Shown here: one piece after another, positions 1-6,889 of the stretch | Numbering within the stretch: the stretch's first letter is position 1 | How the letters are laid out: every line of letters begins with the position of its first letter | Source: Butyrivibrio sp. NC2002 | GTDB taxonomy: Bacteria > Bacillota > Clostridia > Lachnospirales > Lachnospiraceae | Assembly (NCBI RefSeq): GCF_000702265.1 | Contig: NZ_KL370880.1 | Coordinates: 617,149-681,148, forward strand | Direction of reading: 5' to 3' | Length of the DNA stretch: 64,000 bases | Program-made: the position numbers and the translations under genes | The notes under the pieces: generated by a model | Told to the model about the DNA's origin: nothing | What the model saw: only the letters and a program-made list of their open reading frames with translations | The model's database searches: none

Positions 1-347
1 GATGACAGAACGAATTCTTCTTGTGAGAAGGACGAAAAGCCCCAAGTATATAGGAAAACGGACAGACTTGTTGCTTTTTCACTTTCTGCCCTGTGTCTCG
101 GCATTGGCAAAAACCGGATGAACATTTATATATGTCCATCCGGTTTTTGCTTTTTGTATGTTGCATAAAAAGTAGGATGTACTTTAAACTGAAACAGGAA
201 TCTTTCTTTGTGGGTGCTCACGGAGTGACAAACTAAAGATTATTGTTTTCCTCAGAAAAACAGGAATCTTTACCATAATGAGAGATGTACGCTGAGCAGT
301 CAGGAGGAATGGTTATATTCCGTTTTTCTAAATAAAAGGAGGCATTT
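1..347. other. Intergenic region before the first gene
   Basis: No gene is recognised in the first 347 bases. The stretch holds one clear intrinsic terminator (107-155), presumably ending a gene left of the window. It also holds a 14-base direct repeat (192-205 and 258-271, sequence AAACAGGAATCTTT) and the ribosome binding site of the peptidase gene at 337-342. The repeat has no assigned meaning. Confidence 0.6.
107..155 (+). terminator. Intrinsic terminator
   Basis: A perfect 14-bp stem (107-120 pairs with 137-150) with a 16-base loop is followed by a short T run. The arms are themselves A/T-flanked, so it could work in both directions. Confidence 0.8.
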
Positions 348-1013
348 TTGAAAAAAGTTATTCGTATTATTATCATATTAGTTGCATTGATTTTAGGAGT
401 AGTGGCAGTACTTCTTATAAAGCTACAGATTCAAACAAGGCAGATTTTAACAGACTATTCAACAATATATGAAAATGAGAAATACAATACTCCGGTACAT
501 GTAGAAGGGGTAGAAGTAATAACCCAGGATGTTTCCTGTGGCTATGCATGTATCGAGATGTTTTCAGCATGGAATGGTGGGAGTCTGACAGAAGAAGATC
601 TATACAATGAATATGGCAAGGTTGTTACTTCGACCGGAGATAAATTCAGCGAAGAAATGAATAAGCGCTTTCCTGAATATACCACAACAATCCATAAGTA
701 TATGAAAAATGCAGACCTGATAGATGCAGCCTATGCCAATCTGGCAAATGGAGTACCTGTACCATTCGAGTGGGCAGCAAAGTATGGTGATGTGTGGACT
801 CTGCATTATTCCCTGCTTGTAGGAATGGATATTCCTAACAACAAGATAAGTGTAGCGAATCCTTATGGTTATGTTGAAGACATATCCGTAGATGAATTCT
901 TACAGCGCACAAGTTTTGAAGCCTATGAGAACATGCCTTTTTATTTTAAATTGGCATTTGCTATAGGGATGTTTGAGAAAAACACAATTTTTACTGTGTC
1001 CCCAAAGTCTTGA
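348..1013 (+). CDS. Membrane-anchored C39-like cysteine peptidase
   Basis: A 221-residue protein with an N-terminal membrane segment (about residues 5-25) and an outside domain that looks like the papain-fold, C39-like family. The Q-x3-C-G pattern (Q60, C64 in DVSCGYACIEM), a histidine in TLHYSLLVGMD (H153) and the following VANPYGY (N171) match the usual Cys-His-Asn arrangement. Members cleave peptides or isopeptides at the cell surface; the substrate here is unknown. The start is TTG at 348, set by AGGAGG at 337-342. No transporter gene is next to it, so a bacteriocin-processing role is not supported. Could also be a pseudo-peptidase. Confidence 0.65.
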   Translation: MKKVIRIIIILVALILGVVAVLLIKLQIQTRQILTDYSTIYENEKYNTPVHVEGVEVITQDVSCGYACIEMFSAWNGGSLTEEDLYNEYGKVVTSTGDKFSEEMNKRFPEYTTTIHKYMKNADLIDAAYANLANGVPVPFEWAAKYGDVWTLHYSLLVGMDIPNNKISVANPYGYVEDISVDEFLQRTSFEAYENMPFYFKLAFAIGMFEKNTIFTVSPKS

Positions 1014-1075
1014 TATAACAGCTATGGGAACTACTCGGAGCAATACGCGAATTAAGAGGATGAGGATAGTGAGTG

Positions 1076-1528
1076 ATGGTAAAAAAAGATGACATTCATA
1101 TCACAGAAGAACGCATTACTGCTGAGGAATACATTGACTTTTTAAAGAGAACTGATTTGGGGTCGCAGTATCCGAAGGAGCGATTTGAAGACCGGATCAG
1201 GAAGCTGGTTAATAATGTTTCAATCAGTCTGATAGCCCGCAATGATGAAGGACTGGTAGTGGGGGCATTGTTTGGACTTACTGATTTCTGTTATTGGCTA
1301 TACGTGACTGACTTGGGAGTGGACCGGAATTATGAGAGGCGAGGTATCGCTAGTAAGCTAATGAGGACTGCACATGAAATTGCAGGTGGCGAAAAAGATA
1401 TTGCTGTATATTTGATTGCCAATGAAAATGCCATACCTTTCTATGAGAAACTTGGCATGAAGAAGTCAGATGATGTAATGCAGTACAACCATATAGAATG
1501 GACAGAGTGGACAGTGTCTGATTTCTAA
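1076..1528 (+). CDS. GNAT family N-acetyltransferase
   Basis: About 150 residues with the single-domain GNAT layout. The acetyl-CoA pyrophosphate loop is seen as RNYERRGIASKLM, and the C-terminal pattern NENAIPFYEKLGM is the usual motif B region. The acceptor substrate cannot be read from the sequence. A GTG lies directly in front of the chosen ATG (1073); GAGGAT at 1062-1067 gives better spacing to ATG 1076. It is followed 17 bases later by a second acetyltransferase gene, so the two are probably co-transcribed. Confidence 0.8.
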   Translation: MVKKDDIHITEERITAEEYIDFLKRTDLGSQYPKERFEDRIRKLVNNVSISLIARNDEGLVVGALFGLTDFCYWLYVTDLGVDRNYERRGIASKLMRTAHEIAGGEKDIAVYLIANENAIPFYEKLGMKKSDDVMQYNHIEWTEWTVSDF

Positions 1529-1545
1529 AAAAGTAGGGGATAAAA

Positions 1546-2445
1546 ATGAAACAGAAAGCAATTATTGAGACAGAGCGGATATTTTTGCGGGAAATGAATA
1601 TGGATGATTTTGCTGCATTATATCAGGTGCTTTCTGATGCTGATATAATGCAGCATTATCCGTATGCTTTTGATGAGGAAAGGGTACGTGATTGGATAGA
1701 AAGAAACATAGCCCGCTATCGTGATAACGGATTTGGACTATGGGCTGTTTGCCTAAAAGATTCGGGTGAAATGATAGGTGACTGCGGGCTGACATTACAG
1801 AATATTGATGAAGAAATGCTTCCGGAGATAGGATATCACATACGTGCGAATTGTCAGCGAAAGGGCTATGCGAAAGAAGCTGCTAAAGCAGTCCTTGACT
1901 GGGCTTTTGAAAATACAGATTATCCGGCTTTTTACTCATATTGTAAATATACAAATACCCCATCAATCAAAACAGCGGAATCTATCGGTATGCATTTTGA
2001 AAAAGAATATCCGGATCCTGCGAATGAGATCACCCATGTTTCGGTTATTTATAGGGATGTAAAAGTTCTGGCTGCATGCGGAAATGATTGTGCATCCTGT
2101 CCCAGATATATTACGCATCCTTATGAAAAAACAGCTGAAGAACTGCACCATACAGCAGAGCTATGGCTTAAGATAGGATACCGTGACCATGTTGTTTCTA
2201 ATGAAGAGATATCATGCACTGGCTGTAAACCGGAGAACTGGTGCAGATATCATGTTGTAAAATGCTGTGAGGAAAGAAAAATTAAGACTTGCGCAGAGTG
2301 CGAAGAATATCCTTGTTATAATATGAAGGAATGCTTTGAAGTTACAAAGTCTTTTGAGCCTATGTGCAAAAAAGTCTGCACCGATGAAGAATATAAGATG
2401 CTAAAGAGAGCCTTCTTTGAAAAAGAGAAGAATCTAAGCAGATAA
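1546..2445 (+). CDS. GNAT acetyltransferase fused to DUF3795
   Basis: A 299-residue two-domain protein. Residues 1-170 are a RimJ/RimL-type GNAT domain (ETERIFLREM start, RANCQRKGYAKEA acetyl-CoA loop, NTPSIKTAESIGM). Residues 175-285 are a cysteine-rich DUF3795 domain with CGNDCASCP, CTGCK, CRYHVVKCC and CAECEEYPC, which probably binds a metal or cluster. Single-domain DUF3795 proteins are common in anaerobes and have no known function. The fusion suggests that the metal-binding domain recognises or regulates the acetylation target. GGGGAT ahead of the ATG serves as ribosome binding site. Confidence 0.8.
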   Translation: MKQKAIIETERIFLREMNMDDFAALYQVLSDADIMQHYPYAFDEERVRDWIERNIARYRDNGFGLWAVCLKDSGEMIGDCGLTLQNIDEEMLPEIGYHIRANCQRKGYAKEAAKAVLDWAFENTDYPAFYSYCKYTNTPSIKTAESIGMHFEKEYPDPANEITHVSVIYRDVKVLAACGNDCASCPRYITHPYEKTAEELHHTAELWLKIGYRDHVVSNEEISCTGCKPENWCRYHVVKCCEERKIKTCAECEEYPCYNMKECFEVTKSFEPMCKKVCTDEEYKMLKRAFFEKEKNLSR

Positions 2446-2514
2446 GTAGTTTTTTTATATATAAAGAGATTTTACTTGAAAAGATTTTTTTAATTGAAAA
2501 AATAAAAAAAGTTG

Positions 2515-2543
2515 TTGACAAGAATATACTGCCGAGATATACT
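2515..2543 (+). promoter_or_regulatory. Sigma-A promoter of tRNA-Met
   Basis: TTGACA at 2515-2520, a 17-base spacer and TATACT at 2538-2543. This is a near-consensus vegetative promoter and lies 44 bases ahead of the tRNA. Confidence 0.85.
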
Positions 2544-2587
2544 AGCTATTGTTCGGTCGGCACGAGAGACCGAGGAAAACTGTATAT

Positions 2588-2661
2588 GGCGAGATAGCTC
2601 AGTTGGCTAGAGCACGCGGTTCATACCCGCGGTGTCGAGGGTTCGAATCCCCCTCTCGCTA
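2588..2661 (+). tRNA. tRNA-Met (CAT anticodon)
   Basis: The cloverleaf can be drawn in full: acceptor 2588-2594 with 2654-2660, D arm 2597-2613, anticodon arm 2615-2631 with CAT at 2622-2624, and T arm 2637-2653 with TTCGAAT loop. CCA is not encoded. The anticodon stem lacks the run of G:C pairs of an initiator tRNA, so elongator Met is most likely; a lysidine-modified Ile tRNA cannot be excluded. Two imperfections are visible: a G-T first acceptor pair and an A-C mismatch in the T stem (2638 with 2652). Confidence 0.9.
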
Positions 2662-2664
2662 CTA

Positions 2665-2699
2665 CAAAGACCAGGAACTAAGCATCCTGGTCTTTTTTG
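2665..2699 (+). terminator. Terminator of tRNA-Met
   Basis: AAGACCAGGA (2667-2676) pairs with TCCTGGTCTT (2685-2694) and is followed by a T run. Confidence 0.85.
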
Positions 2700-2708
2700 T
2701 TACCCAGA

Positions 2709-2760
2709 CACCGCGGGTCCGCGGTGGAGAGGGCGCTGCTCGTCTGGGAGACGAGCGCTT
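2709..2760. other. GC-rich hairpin cluster
   Basis: Two perfect 8-bp hairpins sit side by side: 2709-2716 with 2719-2726, and 2738-2745 with 2749-2756. Base composition is much richer in G+C than the surroundings. Similar clusters occur at 4628-4689 and 29074-29164. Function unknown. Confidence 0.5.
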
Positions 2761-2785
2761 AGCGCCGACCGAAGCGGAGCGTAGA

Positions 2786-2807
2786 TCGAATCCCCCTCTC
2801 GCTACTA
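2786..2807 (+). repeat. Direct copy of the tRNA-Met 3' end (att-like)
   Basis: These 22 bases are identical to 2643-2664, which runs from the T loop past the 3' end of tRNA-Met. Duplication of a tRNA 3' end is what site-specific integration by a tyrosine recombinase leaves behind, and an integrase fragment lies directly downstream. Confidence 0.65.
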
Positions 2808-2813
2808 AATGGT

Positions 2814-2857
2814 AAATACGGGAAATGGCTTAAATAAGCCACTTCCCGTATTTTTTT
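2814..2857 (+). terminator. Intrinsic terminator
   Basis: A 19-bp stem with one mismatch (2814-2832 with 2835-2853) followed by seven T. The loop is only two bases. It may act on both strands, which would also place it at the end of the integrase remnant. Confidence 0.75.
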
Positions 2858-2864
2858 GTTGTTT

Positions 2865-3002
2865 TTATTTGCCTTTATTGTTGAATACATTTGAATACAC
2901 GTCCTCTAAAGCTCCAATTTTCTGCGTGTTGCTGGCAGTTGAGTAGTCGTAGTGGTCTGCATTCACTTGTACGCTGTGGCCGAGAACACCAGTAAAATAG
3001 CG
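2865..3002 (-). pseudogene. Tyrosine integrase, C-terminal remnant
   Basis: On the minus strand about 45 codons read as the extreme C terminus of a phage-type tyrosine recombinase, with VLGHSVQVNADHYDYST. LGHS followed by the catalytic-region HY is diagnostic for this family. No start codon, no catalytic Arg-Lys-His-Arg set and no upstream homology is seen; the rest of the gene is gone. Its C terminus faces the tRNA gene, the usual orientation for elements integrated at a tRNA 3' end. Confidence 0.65.
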
Positions 3003-3022
3003 GATTTTAATGATCATCAAGT

Positions 3023-3054
3023 AAAGAATTATAGAGTATTCTATAATCTTTTTT
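3023..3054 (+). terminator. AT-rich hairpin with T run
   Basis: ATTATAGA (3028-3035) pairs with TCTATAAT (3040-3047) and the stem extends through AAAG/CTTT. Six T follow. It separates the integration scar from the acyltransferase gene. Confidence 0.55.
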
Positions 3055-3172
3055 GATGAGCAGGCAGAAATAGTTTTTAAGGTAAGATAATAGATAAAAA
3101 AACATTGATTAATTCTATTGAAAAGTTTTTAATATATAAGATTAAACATTAAAGACTTAGAAGGATTTTAAG

Positions 3173-4621
3173 ATGGTTTTCAGCTCTACTGCATTTTTAT
3201 TTTTCTTTTTGCCGGTTACACTTCTTGTTTATTATCTGCTCAGAGGGATACCCGCAAAAAATGCCTGGCTCCTGGCAGTCAGTATTATATTTTTTGGATG
3301 GTCTCAGCCGCAGTATGTTTGGATAATTCTGGCAAGCATCATTATCAATTATCTGTCAGCGATTTTGGTGGACAGATTTCAGAAAGATAATGGTGATGCC
3401 AAAGCCATACATACTACGGCTTCCAAATTAGTACTTGCCATATCTGTATGTGCTAATCTGGGACTATTGTTTTATTTTAAATATTTCGATTTCGTGATCG
3501 AATCTGTAAATTCTATAACAGGATCAAAATTTGAACTTCAGAACATAGTTCTTCCCATTGGAATATCCTTTTTTACATTCCAGGGGATGAGCTATGTTAT
3601 TGATGTGTTTAGAAGGGACGTGGAAGTTCAAAAGAATCCTTTCAAAACTGCTCTCTATATAGTTCTGTTCCCGCAGCTTATAGCAGGCCCTATTGTTAGA
3701 TACAGAGATATAGAAATAGAAGTATCTGACAGAAGTGTTTCAATTCCTGATATTTCTTCAGGCATTACCAGATTTATCATAGGTCTTGGAAAAAAGGCGA
3801 TAATAGCTAATACGATGGCTGAAATAGCTGATGGAATATGGACTGCAGGAATTTCAAATAATACCGTGGCAATAGCCTGGCTTGGCAGTATTGCATATTC
3901 GCTGCAGATTTTCTATGACTTTTCAGGATACAGTGATATGGCCATTGGAATAGGCAAAATGCTGGGATTTCATTTTTGCGAGAACTTCGACAGACCCTAT
4001 ATTTCCAAGGATATTACTGAATTTTGGAGAAGGTGGCATATGTCACTTTCAACGTGGTTTAGAGATTATGTGTACATTCCGCTTGGAGGAAACAGAAAGC
4101 ATCTGTACAGGAACCTTTTGACCATATTCCTTCTTACGGGCTTGTGGCATGGCGCTGCGTGGCATTATGTTTTTTGGGGATTGTGGAACGGTGTATTTAT
4201 CGTTATCGAGAGACTTTTAAGAAGTAAAAATAAAAACAAGAACAAGGAAAAAAATCCGGTTCAGACAATCTTGTCTCACATTTATGCACTGCTTGTCATT
4301 AATTTTGGATGGGTATTGTTCAGAGCTGACACCATTACGGATGGCATAGGATATATGAAGACCATGCTTGGAATGGGACTTTCACAGACTCCCGGATTTA
4401 CAATTTTCTGGTATATAAACAGATGGGTTATCTTCATAATGATAGTTGCTGTCCTTGATATAACCGGAATCTTTAAAAAGTTAACGGGTAAGATCAGTAT
4501 GACCCTTCCAAAAACCGGTTATACGATAATAAAATACGGTTTTGTATTCGTCGTATTTATTCTTGCTATAATGAGAGTTTTATCAGGTACATATAATCCG
4601 TTTATTTACTTCCAGTTCTAG
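3173..4621 (+). CDS. MBOAT family O-acyltransferase (AlgI/DltB-like)
   Basis: A 482-residue multispanning membrane protein that transfers acyl groups, usually acetyl, to extracellular polysaccharide or wall polymer. The family signature regions are present: VLPIGISFFTFQGMSYVID, LFPQLIAGPIVRY, FWRRWHMSLSTWFRDYVYIP and TGLWHGAAWH, in which the last region carries the catalytic histidine near residue 325. Length fits the AlgI group. The next gene encodes an SGNH-type partner, the normal two-gene arrangement in which MBOAT brings the acyl group across the membrane and the SGNH protein places it on the sugar. The polymer acetylated is unknown. Confidence 0.88.
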   Translation: MVFSSTAFLFFFLPVTLLVYYLLRGIPAKNAWLLAVSIIFFGWSQPQYVWIILASIIINYLSAILVDRFQKDNGDAKAIHTTASKLVLAISVCANLGLLFYFKYFDFVIESVNSITGSKFELQNIVLPIGISFFTFQGMSYVIDVFRRDVEVQKNPFKTALYIVLFPQLIAGPIVRYRDIEIEVSDRSVSIPDISSGITRFIIGLGKKAIIANTMAEIADGIWTAGISNNTVAIAWLGSIAYSLQIFYDFSGYSDMAIGIGKMLGFHFCENFDRPYISKDITEFWRRWHMSLSTWFRDYVYIPLGGNRKHLYRNLLTIFLLTGLWHGAAWHYVFWGLWNGVFIVIERLLRSKNKNKNKEKNPVQTILSHIYALLVINFGWVLFRADTITDGIGYMKTMLGMGLSQTPGFTIFWYINRWVIFIMIVAVLDITGIFKKLTGKISMTLPKTGYTIIKYGFVFVVFILAIMRVLSGTYNPFIYFQF

Positions 4622-4627
4622 GTGCGA

Positions 4628-4689
4628 GCTGAGAAAATCAGCCGCGCAGCGGATGATTTTCCTCAGCGAGCACGGGGCGCCGTGCTTTT
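4628..4689 (+). terminator. Hairpin pair between MBOAT and its partner, second one terminator-like
   Basis: A long imperfect hairpin (4628-4667) is followed by a 7-bp GC stem (4669-4675 with 4680-4686) and four T. It lies between two genes expected to act together, so it may only reduce read-through. Its G+C-rich make-up resembles 2709-2760 and 29074-29164. Confidence 0.55.
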
Positions 4690-4735
4690 CGAGAGAACAT
4701 TTTTAACAGAAATTTTCATAGAGGTTTTAGTTTGT

Positions 4736-5878
4736 ATGAAGAAGAATCTTATTAATAAAATATATATTGGTATATTTTTTGCCATACTTGTTGTGCCGCT
4801 ACTTGCGATAAACAGGGACAGCGAAGCTATTTCAGAGCAGGAAAACAGACCGCTTTCCGCACTACCGCAGCTTTTTAAAAATGGCAGTATAAATAAGAAT
4901 ATCACCACAGACATCGAGAATTATCTAAACGACAGGATTGGCTTTAGAGATGCACTCATATCAGCCAATGCTCTTATGCAGTATCACATTTTTGACAGGA
5001 TGGAGAACGGTAAGAGATACAGACTTGGACCTGACGGAGAGTTTCATATAATTGAAAACAGTATGCTGGAGGATTATCAGCATCTTAATCTGTTTAGCGA
5101 TGAGAAGCTTACAAAGCACGTTGATAGTTTTGAGACAGTCAAAGATTATCTTGAAAAAAGAAACTGCGAGTTTTACTACATGCAGTGCTGGGATAAACAG
5201 TCGATCTATCCTGAGTATTTCCCAAGAAGCGTCAATCAGTATGGTGATATTTCAAGGACTGATCAGCTTCTTGAGGCACTTGGCAGCCGCACGGACATAG
5301 ACGTTATACCGTTAAAACAGACTCTGATAGATGGCAAAGATGATTATGAAGTGTACAGCAAATACGGTGATCCGGTGCACTGGACTCAGAGAGGCGCATT
5401 TCTTTCATACAATGATGTGATGGATACGCTGAACAAAAAGCATGATTTCAAGGTACTTGGCGAAGATGATTTCGACATCACGATAACCGATCAGGGAATG
5501 AGTTTTTATGGCGGTGTAAGAAGAAGCAATTTCTCTGAGGACTTCAAGCTTAAAAATGCGAATGCAGTTTTGGATGAAAATTATAAAAATGAGCATGAAG
5601 TATTCGGCGATACCAAGATTTATCATTTTACGAATGACGCTGCCGGCAACGACACCAGAGTCATGATAGTCGGAAACAGCTTTATAGTGAATTATCTGAA
5701 AGAAGACTTTGCTGAATCCTTCGGAGATATGCTCATGGTTTGGAATGATATAGGAGAGGATTTTCCTTCATGGGTTGAAGAGTATGATCCCGACATAGTT
5801 ATATTTGAAATGGTTGAAAGATATGCTTCTTATGGAAAACTGGATAAAGCTGCTAAAAAAATAAAGGAGACTTTGTAA
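4736..5878 (+). CDS. SGNH/DHHW (AlgX-like) partner of the O-acyltransferase
   Basis: About 380 residues with one N-terminal membrane anchor (residues 6-25) and an outside domain. EQENRPLSALP after the anchor, DPVHWTQRGAF near residue 213 and MIVGNSFIVNY near residue 312 match the DHHW/AlgX group of SGNH hydrolases, giving the His and Ser of the active site. The expected role is transfer of acyl groups delivered by the upstream MBOAT protein. The ATG at 4736 is chosen because the anchor follows directly; the open frame reaches further upstream but runs through the terminator hairpins. Only a weak GAGG ribosome binding site is seen. Confidence 0.75.
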   Translation: MKKNLINKIYIGIFFAILVVPLLAINRDSEAISEQENRPLSALPQLFKNGSINKNITTDIENYLNDRIGFRDALISANALMQYHIFDRMENGKRYRLGPDGEFHIIENSMLEDYQHLNLFSDEKLTKHVDSFETVKDYLEKRNCEFYYMQCWDKQSIYPEYFPRSVNQYGDISRTDQLLEALGSRTDIDVIPLKQTLIDGKDDYEVYSKYGDPVHWTQRGAFLSYNDVMDTLNKKHDFKVLGEDDFDITITDQGMSFYGGVRRSNFSEDFKLKNANAVLDENYKNEHEVFGDTKIYHFTNDAAGNDTRVMIVGNSFIVNYLKEDFAESFGDMLMVWNDIGEDFPSWVEEYDPDIVIFEMVERYASYGKLDKAAKKIKETL

Positions 5879-5879
5879 G

Positions 5880-6740
5880 GTGAGAACAGGACTTGTAATG
5901 GAAGGCGGTGCGCTGAGAGGTATGTTTACATGCGGCGCTATCGATGTCTTTATGGAAAATGGAATAAATTTTGATGGTGCAGTAGGAGTTTCTGCAGGTG
6001 CTACATTTGGCTGCAATCTGAAATCCAGACAGATAGGGAGAGCCTTTAGATACAACAAAAAATATGGCGCGGATAAAAGATATAAAGGCTTATCATCGCT
6101 TATTAAAACAGGAAACATCTTCAATGTTGATTTTTGCTACAATGAGCTGCCTTTTAAGCTTGATCTGTGGGATGACAAGACATTTAAGGATAATCCCATG
6201 GAGTTCTATGTGGTTGCAACAGACCTTGAAACAGGAAAGCCGGTATATCATAAATGCCGCGACGGACTTGGTGAAGATATCACCTGGATGCAGGCATCAG
6301 CCTCAATGCCTCTGGTATCACATGCCGTTATGATTGACGGGAAAAGATACCTTGATGGCGGAACAAGTGATTCAATCCCTGTAAAGTTCATGGAAGATAA
6401 GGGATTTGACCATATCCTTGTAATAGAGACTCAGCCCAGGGATTATGTGAAAAAGAAGCAGGGATATATGCCTTTATTTAAGATGAGATACAATAAATAT
6501 CCCGAGTACTTAAAGGCTGTTGAAAGCAGATATCTTATGTACAACGAGGAAAAAGAGTATATCAGAAAAAAGGAAGACCTGGGAGAATTACTTGTTATAC
6601 GGCCAATGGAGCCATTAAACATAAGCCCTATGGAAAAGGATCCTGCTGAAATTGAAAGGGTATACAATCTCGGACGCAGGGCAGCAGAGAAGCTCCTTTT
6701 ACAAAACACATGGCTGAACGGCGAAGCTGTCAAAGAGTGA
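5880..6740 (+). CDS. Patatin-like phospholipase
   Basis: A 286-residue cytoplasmic-type patatin-like lipase (YjjU/RssA group). EGGALRGMF near residue 8 forms the oxyanion loop, GVSAG near residues 36-40 holds the nucleophile serine, and DGGTSDSIP near residue 158 supplies the aspartate of the Ser-Asp dyad. Members hydrolyse phospholipid or lysophospholipid acyl chains. The start is GTG at 5880, one base after the previous stop, with AAAGGAGA inside the end of the upstream gene, so translation is probably coupled. Placement after the acylation pair is suggestive of envelope remodelling but this is inference. Confidence 0.85.
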   Translation: MRTGLVMEGGALRGMFTCGAIDVFMENGINFDGAVGVSAGATFGCNLKSRQIGRAFRYNKKYGADKRYKGLSSLIKTGNIFNVDFCYNELPFKLDLWDDKTFKDNPMEFYVVATDLETGKPVYHKCRDGLGEDITWMQASASMPLVSHAVMIDGKRYLDGGTSDSIPVKFMEDKGFDHILVIETQPRDYVKKKQGYMPLFKMRYNKYPEYLKAVESRYLMYNEEKEYIRKKEDLGELLVIRPMEPLNISPMEKDPAEIERVYNLGRRAAEKLLLQNTWLNGEAVKE

Positions 6741-6818
6741 AAATATACAAAAACGGATTATAAATTTCGTTAGTTAATTCCTCCAAAAATCCATTGAATT
6801 CAAAAAGTCGGATTGGTA

Positions 6819-6850
6819 AAATTTACTTAGATTTTTACTAAATTTACTTG
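6819..6850 (+). repeat. Two direct repeats 22 bp apart ahead of the GH43 gene
   Basis: AAATTTACTT occurs at 6819-6828 and 6841-6850; the following bases (GATTTT) are also shared. Spacing of two helical turns is typical for a regulator binding side by side, but no regulator is identified. Confidence 0.3.
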
Positions 6851-6889
6851 CGATTTTGTCACAAGGGCACAATGGAGGAGGAATAACGT

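Noticed and set aside
309-335. Eight-codon leader peptide (MVIFRFSK) ahead of the peptidase gene
   Set aside because: AGGAGG is too close to the ATG and there is no attenuator next to it; too little support.
348-1013. Bacteriocin-processing peptidase
   Set aside because: The C39-like fold is visible but there is no transporter, precursor peptide or immunity gene beside it.
2549-2815. Open reading frame of 88 codons across the tRNA
   Set aside because: It runs through tRNA-Met, its terminator and the duplicated 3' end; this is not a protein gene.
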